64,000 nt of DNA from Zeus faber. Its lineage: Eukaryota > Chordata > Actinopteri > Zeiformes > Zeidae. Numbering within the stretch: position 1 is the stretch's first letter; each line of letters starts with the position of its first letter. Below are positions 60,190 to 64,000 of the stretch, piece after piece. Made by a program: the position numbers and the translations under genes. The notes beneath the pieces were generated by a model that did no database searches, had not been told where the DNA came from, and saw nothing but the letters and a program-made list of their open reading frames with translations. The stretch spans positions 45,517,296 to 45,581,295 of the forward strand of contig OY482846.1 in assembly GCA_960531495.1 (NCBI GenBank). The letters run 5' to 3'.

Positions 60190-60620
60190 ATTCAAGGAAA
60201 CAAACTCTTGGATAACAGATTGTGGCAGATCCACACGCCACCCGAGTGGCGTTTCCAGGGCCACTCCGGCACAGAGACACAGGCACAGATGTTGCGAAAA
60301 CACCAGTTTACTGCAGAGAGTGGGCAAGATGGAACAAGCCGGCAGCAGATCGAACATTGTCATGACAGAGGCTCTCTCGTGTGTGTGTGTTGGGATGGGG
60401 GTTTTACCTGTTGCCCATTGATTGCTCTGATGAGCGACAGGCCTACAGCCACCCTCGGGCCACGGGTTTCAATTACCTAGACCCAAGAAAGGTGTGGCTG
60501 CTTAAACCAAACCACCCCCACACCGCACGGATCTTCTCGCTAAATACCAGGTCGACCTCCTTCTCTCTTCCTCCTTCTCCTCCTCCTCCTCCTCCTCCTC
60601 CTCCTCCTCAGGCAGCTGGT
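60190..60620 (+). repeat. Probable dispersed repeat, ending in (CCT)n
   Basis: The text CCAGTTTACTGCAGAGAGTGGGC and GGCTGCTTAAACCAAACC is of the non-autonomous repeat style seen at 2660 and 27505. (CCT)n lies at 60571-60609. No coding frame. The family is unknown. Confidence 0.35.
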
Positions 60621-61030
60621 TTATACCCGGTAGCTATGATATATCCATTCAAATTGATTGTACAGGCAAGGGCATCAATCAGTTGATACAACGCGAGAAT
60701 TGTGGTCCATATTGCAAAAACATTCAACCAACTACGATCTAATTCCCAGCGAAGAACATCTGGTTTTGGATGGTCCAGATTGTAAAGAGCTCTAGTTCCA
60801 AGAGAGAATAGTGTAGATACACTAACTTCTTACTGAGTTAACTGAGGACACTTTATCTTCGTTTATAGCATGCTACTTTACACAATGGCTTCAGTTCCGT
60901 TTAAAACATGGCATTTGAATGTAAGTTACATAAAACTTTAATGGGATTTTTGGTTGAGACCTTATTTGAGTTTTGTTGTATCACAAATCAGTCTGCGGCT
61001 ACTCAATCAAATCTACTTTCTGACAAATTA

Positions 61031-61325
61031 CTCTAGGTTCTACTGTTCATCACTCCCACTGAGGTGTGCAGCAAAGGTAAGCATACTTAATGAGCTAGAA
61101 ATATAGGAGTGATGCACTTGAATCCGCCCACTGGATAGAGTGGAACCCAACAGGTGGATGCTGGGGAGGTGGAGGGAGCACAGAAACACAGCAAACAAGG
61201 TAGGCAGGCCAAGAGGGATTGGCTACTTAAATAGGCTGGCCCATAAGGGCATGGAAGCGTATGGTGCTGTCGAGCTATCTGACTGAACTAACTACGCAAG
61301 CTACTCCTCGTTAATTGCATTGTAG
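61031..61325 (+). repeat. Dispersed repeat, copy B (pair with 27505-27812)
   Basis: See 27505. Shared phrases in the same order include CTTAATGAGCTAGAAATATA and CTTAAATAGGCTGGCCCATA (A in the other copy at one or two positions). This copy borders the Tc1 remnant. Confidence 0.85.
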
Positions 61326-61464
61326 CATGTTGTGTGGTATCAGATTGTCTTGGGAAAGCTGCAATCATGTCCGTCGCCACTGGTAGCTATGCTCCTCCTA
61401 GCTGTAAACAGAGAGAGAGAGAACCCTATTTACCACCAGGGAAAATGATGGCATAGTTTGATAG

Positions 61465-61720
61465 CATGTTGGATCCGATCGAACATCTGTGGGATGTGCT
61501 GGAACAGCAAACCCGATCTATGGAGGCCCCACCTCACACTTTACAGGACTTCAAAGGAGCTGCTGCTAAAGTCTTGGGGCCAGATACCACAGGACACCTT
61601 CAGAGATCTTGCGGAGTCCCTGCCTCCACGGGTCACAGCTGTTTTGGTGGCACAAGGGCGAGCTGCACAATATTAGCAGTTATTAGTGGTGGTTTTAATG
61701 TTGTGGCTGATCGGTGTATA
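61465..61720 (+). pseudogene. Tc1/mariner transposase 3' end, frameshifted, with terminal inverted repeat
   Basis: The frame at 61466 reads LDPIEHLWDVLEQQTRSMEA. The E of PIEHLW is the third acidic residue of the DDE catalytic triad. Near 61550 the similarity jumps to another frame, ELLLKSWGQIPQDTFRDLAE, then RVTAVLVAQGRAAQY and a stop, so a frameshift has disabled it. The right end GTGGTTTTAATGTTGTGGCT (61689-61708, continuing GATCGGTGTATA) is the well-known terminal inverted repeat of a fish Tc1 family. The 5' two-thirds, including the DNA-binding domain and the first two catalytic acids, are missing. Confidence 0.88.
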
Positions 61721-62500
61721 TTTACCGTAGAGGGAGAATATACGGAAGTAGAGGTGAGGTAGAGTAGAGAAGACTTCCTCGTTCCACGCTCTTGGAGCAA
61801 CAACAGATATCGCTTCCTTTTAAATCAGTTTTTTTTTTCTGAGCACAGCGATTTGGATCCCCTCAAAATTATCTAAGTGTGGATCATCATTGTATGAATG
61901 TTATAATAATCAATTTGTCAAAAGACTGACTAAATGTTCGTAGGCTTCACATTCGGGCGGCAACCTCACGAGACAATATTAAGCTACAGGACAATAATTC
62001 AAAACATTGACTCGCCGATAGACAAGGTCGTCTGTTCCTCCGCAGTGGCCCATAATTGACGGCGGGATGGGACGGGCTGGGCAAGGAAGAGGCATTTCCT
62101 CTTAAGCGCCAACCCCCAACTTTTTCATTAAACCTCGATACGGCGGCGTTGCGGCAGCGTCCCGGGCCGCCGGTGGAGCTCTGCGGGGACGGACCAAGAC
62201 GGGAGCGATGCGTAAAATGTGTCCCTCCCTCTCTCCAACCGCGGGACAGGTTGGTGGGGTGGGGGTGGGGAGTAGGGGGGGGTTGAATTCCTGTCCCATC
62301 TGGAGCTGAGGAAATGAGATTGCCGTGCTGGGGAAGGTGGAATAAAGGTTTCGTAATAAGCATCAAGTCTTTCTGCGTTCCAGACTTTTTAACGCATGTC
62401 TTGACTGACCAGTGAGCCGCCAGACGTCGTCCAGTCGTGTCTCTCGTTAAGGTCACAGAGCGAAAATACGTGTGTGCGTGTGTGTTGAAAGGTCAGTAGG
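61721..62500. promoter_or_regulatory. Complex upstream block, possible non-coding element
   Basis: 62030-62220 (GTGGCCCATAATTGACGGCG, TTTTTCATTAAACCTCG) and 62310-62460 are repeat-free. A G-rich patch lies at 62249-62282. No coding frame with a recognised domain. The regulatory call is weak. Confidence 0.22.
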
Positions 62501-62639
62501 TTTCCTATGTTTTCCTTACCCGGGTGTGTAGCCCCCCACCCACCCCTCTCTCTCCTCTCTCTGTTCCCACGCGATGATGAATCACAATCGCACAGGCCTT
62601 TCAACTTCACTTGGGAGGCAGACCTACTAACCGCCTCAT

Positions 62640-62641
62640 CA

Positions 62642-62673
<32 letters not shown>

Positions 62674-62880
62674 CCTGTTGTACTTTCTCTCTATCTCAAT
62701 ATCTCTCTCTATATCTATATCTCTGTTTCTCTCTCTCTCTCTCTCTCTCTCTGTCTGTCTCTCTCCTGCTCTCTCTCGTTTGTTTGATGACATGGGGCCA
62801 CCTAATTATGTCTCCAGCACACTTGCTATGACTTGTCATCTCTATCCCTGTGTTTGTGTGTGTGTGTGTGTGTGTCTGCG
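62640..62880 (+). repeat. (TCTG)n, (CT)n and (GT)n microsatellites
   Basis: (CTGT)n at 62643-62672, (CT)n-rich at 62685-62776 and (TG)n at 62849-62876, separated by short complex pieces. Confidence 0.95.
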
Positions 62881-63257
62881 TGCGTACTTGTGCAAAGGAA
62901 GATTAGCCTCGAAGGTGATCATAAGCGCCGATGTGTTTCGTGCGCAGAGGTCAAACCGCCGTCTTTTAAGACTGGCGATGAGCCGCCTTTCGACCTTCAT
63001 CTTCAGGTGGGCTTAAAGTCGGAGGATATGAGATCTGCGCCCAGAGCCCGCCGCCAAAGCCCGTGTTAATCCGTCAGGAGTTGTGAACGACCTCATGAAA
63101 ATGCAACAGGAAGGTGCGAACAATCAAAGATGAGGGGTCTTTAAGTGTCTGCATGTAAACACAGCTTGTAGTTGTCTGTAGTTTGTGTAGTGTGTGGGAC
63201 TGAAAGGACAACACCAGTGTCAAATTCCTAGCCTGTTTACTAGTCAGTACACACATT
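62881..63257. other. Upstream region; no gene seen
   Basis: 62885-63070 is complex (CGAAGGTGATCATAAGCGCC). It has no recognisable coding or repeat ends. Confidence 0.45.
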
Positions 63258-63263
63258 TTTATA

Positions 63264-63296
<33 letters not shown>
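63258..63296 (+). repeat. (TA)n microsatellite
   Basis: About 38 bp of (TA)n with one TG. It abuts the right end of the gypsy remnant. Confidence 0.95.
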
Positions 63297-63299
63297 GCG

Positions 63300-64000
63300 A
63301 TGAGATGAGGAGTCCTGCTCACAATGGTGCCATTAGAGAGCGGGTGACAGCACCGAGGCCTCGGCCCATACACTGGAAGGCTGGTCCCTTGATAGGGCGC
63401 TAAGCGGTCCCGGTGGATCACCACCACGCGTCCACATAGCACCAGCTTGACCCTGTGGACAACCTCTCCCACTCATTCAAGAACCAGGCAAGAACTGGAC
63501 CAGTTGCTCTGCAGCTTTGGTGATCTCTTTCAAGGCCTCTTCGGTCTTTAGACCCACACTACATCCCCAGCCTGGAAGTGTGTTCTCTTGGTGTGCTGAT
63601 CGTAGGCCCTGCCGCGTTCCTGCCTAAATGGATTGCTCCTTTGCAAACTTGTGCGCAGCCTCCAGTCTTTCCTGTAGCTGCTGCGCATACTTCAGACTGG
63701 CCGGCACTCCAGTGGTATCTGGGGGTTGCCCGTACGCCGGAGCCAGGGACCTGCGGAGCTCCTTTCCCAACATTCGCATTGGTCATTGGTCTAGCATTGG
63801 TCATTGCCTGTCATTTACTACCCATTGGTCTCCTGGGTAGTAAATGACAGGAAAACAGGACCAGTGGCAGCTGCATGTCCCAGTCCTTCTGAGATCCTTG
63901 GAGCTGAGCCCCCAAGGTGAATCTCTCCACATCCTTCTAGCCTCTCCATCCAGTGCTGCAGCTAACTGCAATGCACACTTGGCGATGGTCCACTGGTTAG
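63300..64000 (-). pseudogene. Ty3/gypsy LTR-retrotransposon pol fragment (integrase C-terminal region), decayed
   Basis: Read on the minus strand from the right edge, the sequence gives short in-frame pieces typical of the end of gypsy pol: QGSQKDWDMQLPL (about 63895-63857), MLGKELRRSLAPAYGQPPDT (63773-63714), then YAQQLQERLEAAHKFAKEQ, and finally VVHRVKL followed by HRDRLAPY (about 63463-63390), the usual closing segment. Stops and frame shifts separate the pieces, and the segment between DWDMQLPL and MLGKELR is replaced by a fold-back insertion. The element is cut by the window edge. The catalytic core of the integrase is outside the window or lost. Confidence 0.85.
63807..63851. repeat. 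Perfect 18-bp inverted repeat inside the gypsy remnant
   Basis: CCTGTCATTTACTACCCA (63807-63824) and TGGGTAGTAAATGACAGG (63834-63851) pair exactly around a 9-nt loop (TTGGTCTCC). CATTGGTC occurs four times around it (63776, 63783, 63796 and 63823, approximately). It interrupts the pol reading frame. Confidence 0.93.

Noticed and set aside
37745..64000. Neighbouring gene upstream of gli2 (INHBB in tetrapod synteny, as I recall it)
   Set aside because: No TGF-beta-family cysteine pattern or other exon-like segment was found on either strand.

Overview
The window looks like nuclear DNA of a teleost fish. It has very low coding density and long (CA/GT)n, (GA/CT)n, (ATT)n and (TATC/TGTC)n microsatellites. 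It carries remnants typical of fish genomes: TTAA-flanked MITEs, hAT-like MITEs, a Tc1/mariner 3' end, LINE tails with a short tetranucleotide-like end, and a Ty3/gypsy pol fragment. There is no prokaryotic-style gene packing.

The only host gene I can support is the 5' part of a GLI-family zinc-finger transcription factor, gli2, on the minus strand. Three coding exons were found: 37597-37696 (start codon, 33 codons plus 1 nt), 9916-10021, and 1721-1923. The splice sites are canonical and the phases interlock exactly (1, then 2, then 1). Spliced, they give 136 N-terminal residues that match GLI2 rather than GLI1 or GLI3. The SUFU-binding, zinc-finger and activator parts lie beyond position 1. 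I cannot tell gli2a from gli2b. Intron lengths are 27,575 bp (10022-37596) and 7,992 bp (1924-9915). Positions 1-1720 belong to the next intron.

Layout: 1-9915 holds the end of the third intron seen here, exon 3 and intron 2, with MITE and repeat blocks and two sequence-complex blocks that could be regulatory. 9916-37696 is exon 2, the large intron 1 and exon 1. Intron 1 carries many transposon scraps and several AT/ATTA-rich, repeat-free blocks that look like conserved non-coding elements, plus a clear local duplication of a roughly 280-bp element (34120-34400 and 36515-36800). 37.7-39 kb is a CpG-rich stretch upstream of the start codon with a good candidate 5'UTR donor site. 39-64 kb is upstream intergenic or 5'UTR-intron sequence: microsatellites, more candidate non-coding elements and, at the right edge, a decayed Ty3/gypsy integrase region containing a fold-back insertion.

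No RNA gene, CRISPR array, operon or novel protein system was found. The most unusual signals are the duplicated non-coding element inside gli2 intron 1, a C18 homopolymer next to the splice acceptor of the first coding exon, and the 18-bp perfect fold-back inside the gypsy remnant. All statements about conservation are inferences, because no alignment could be run.
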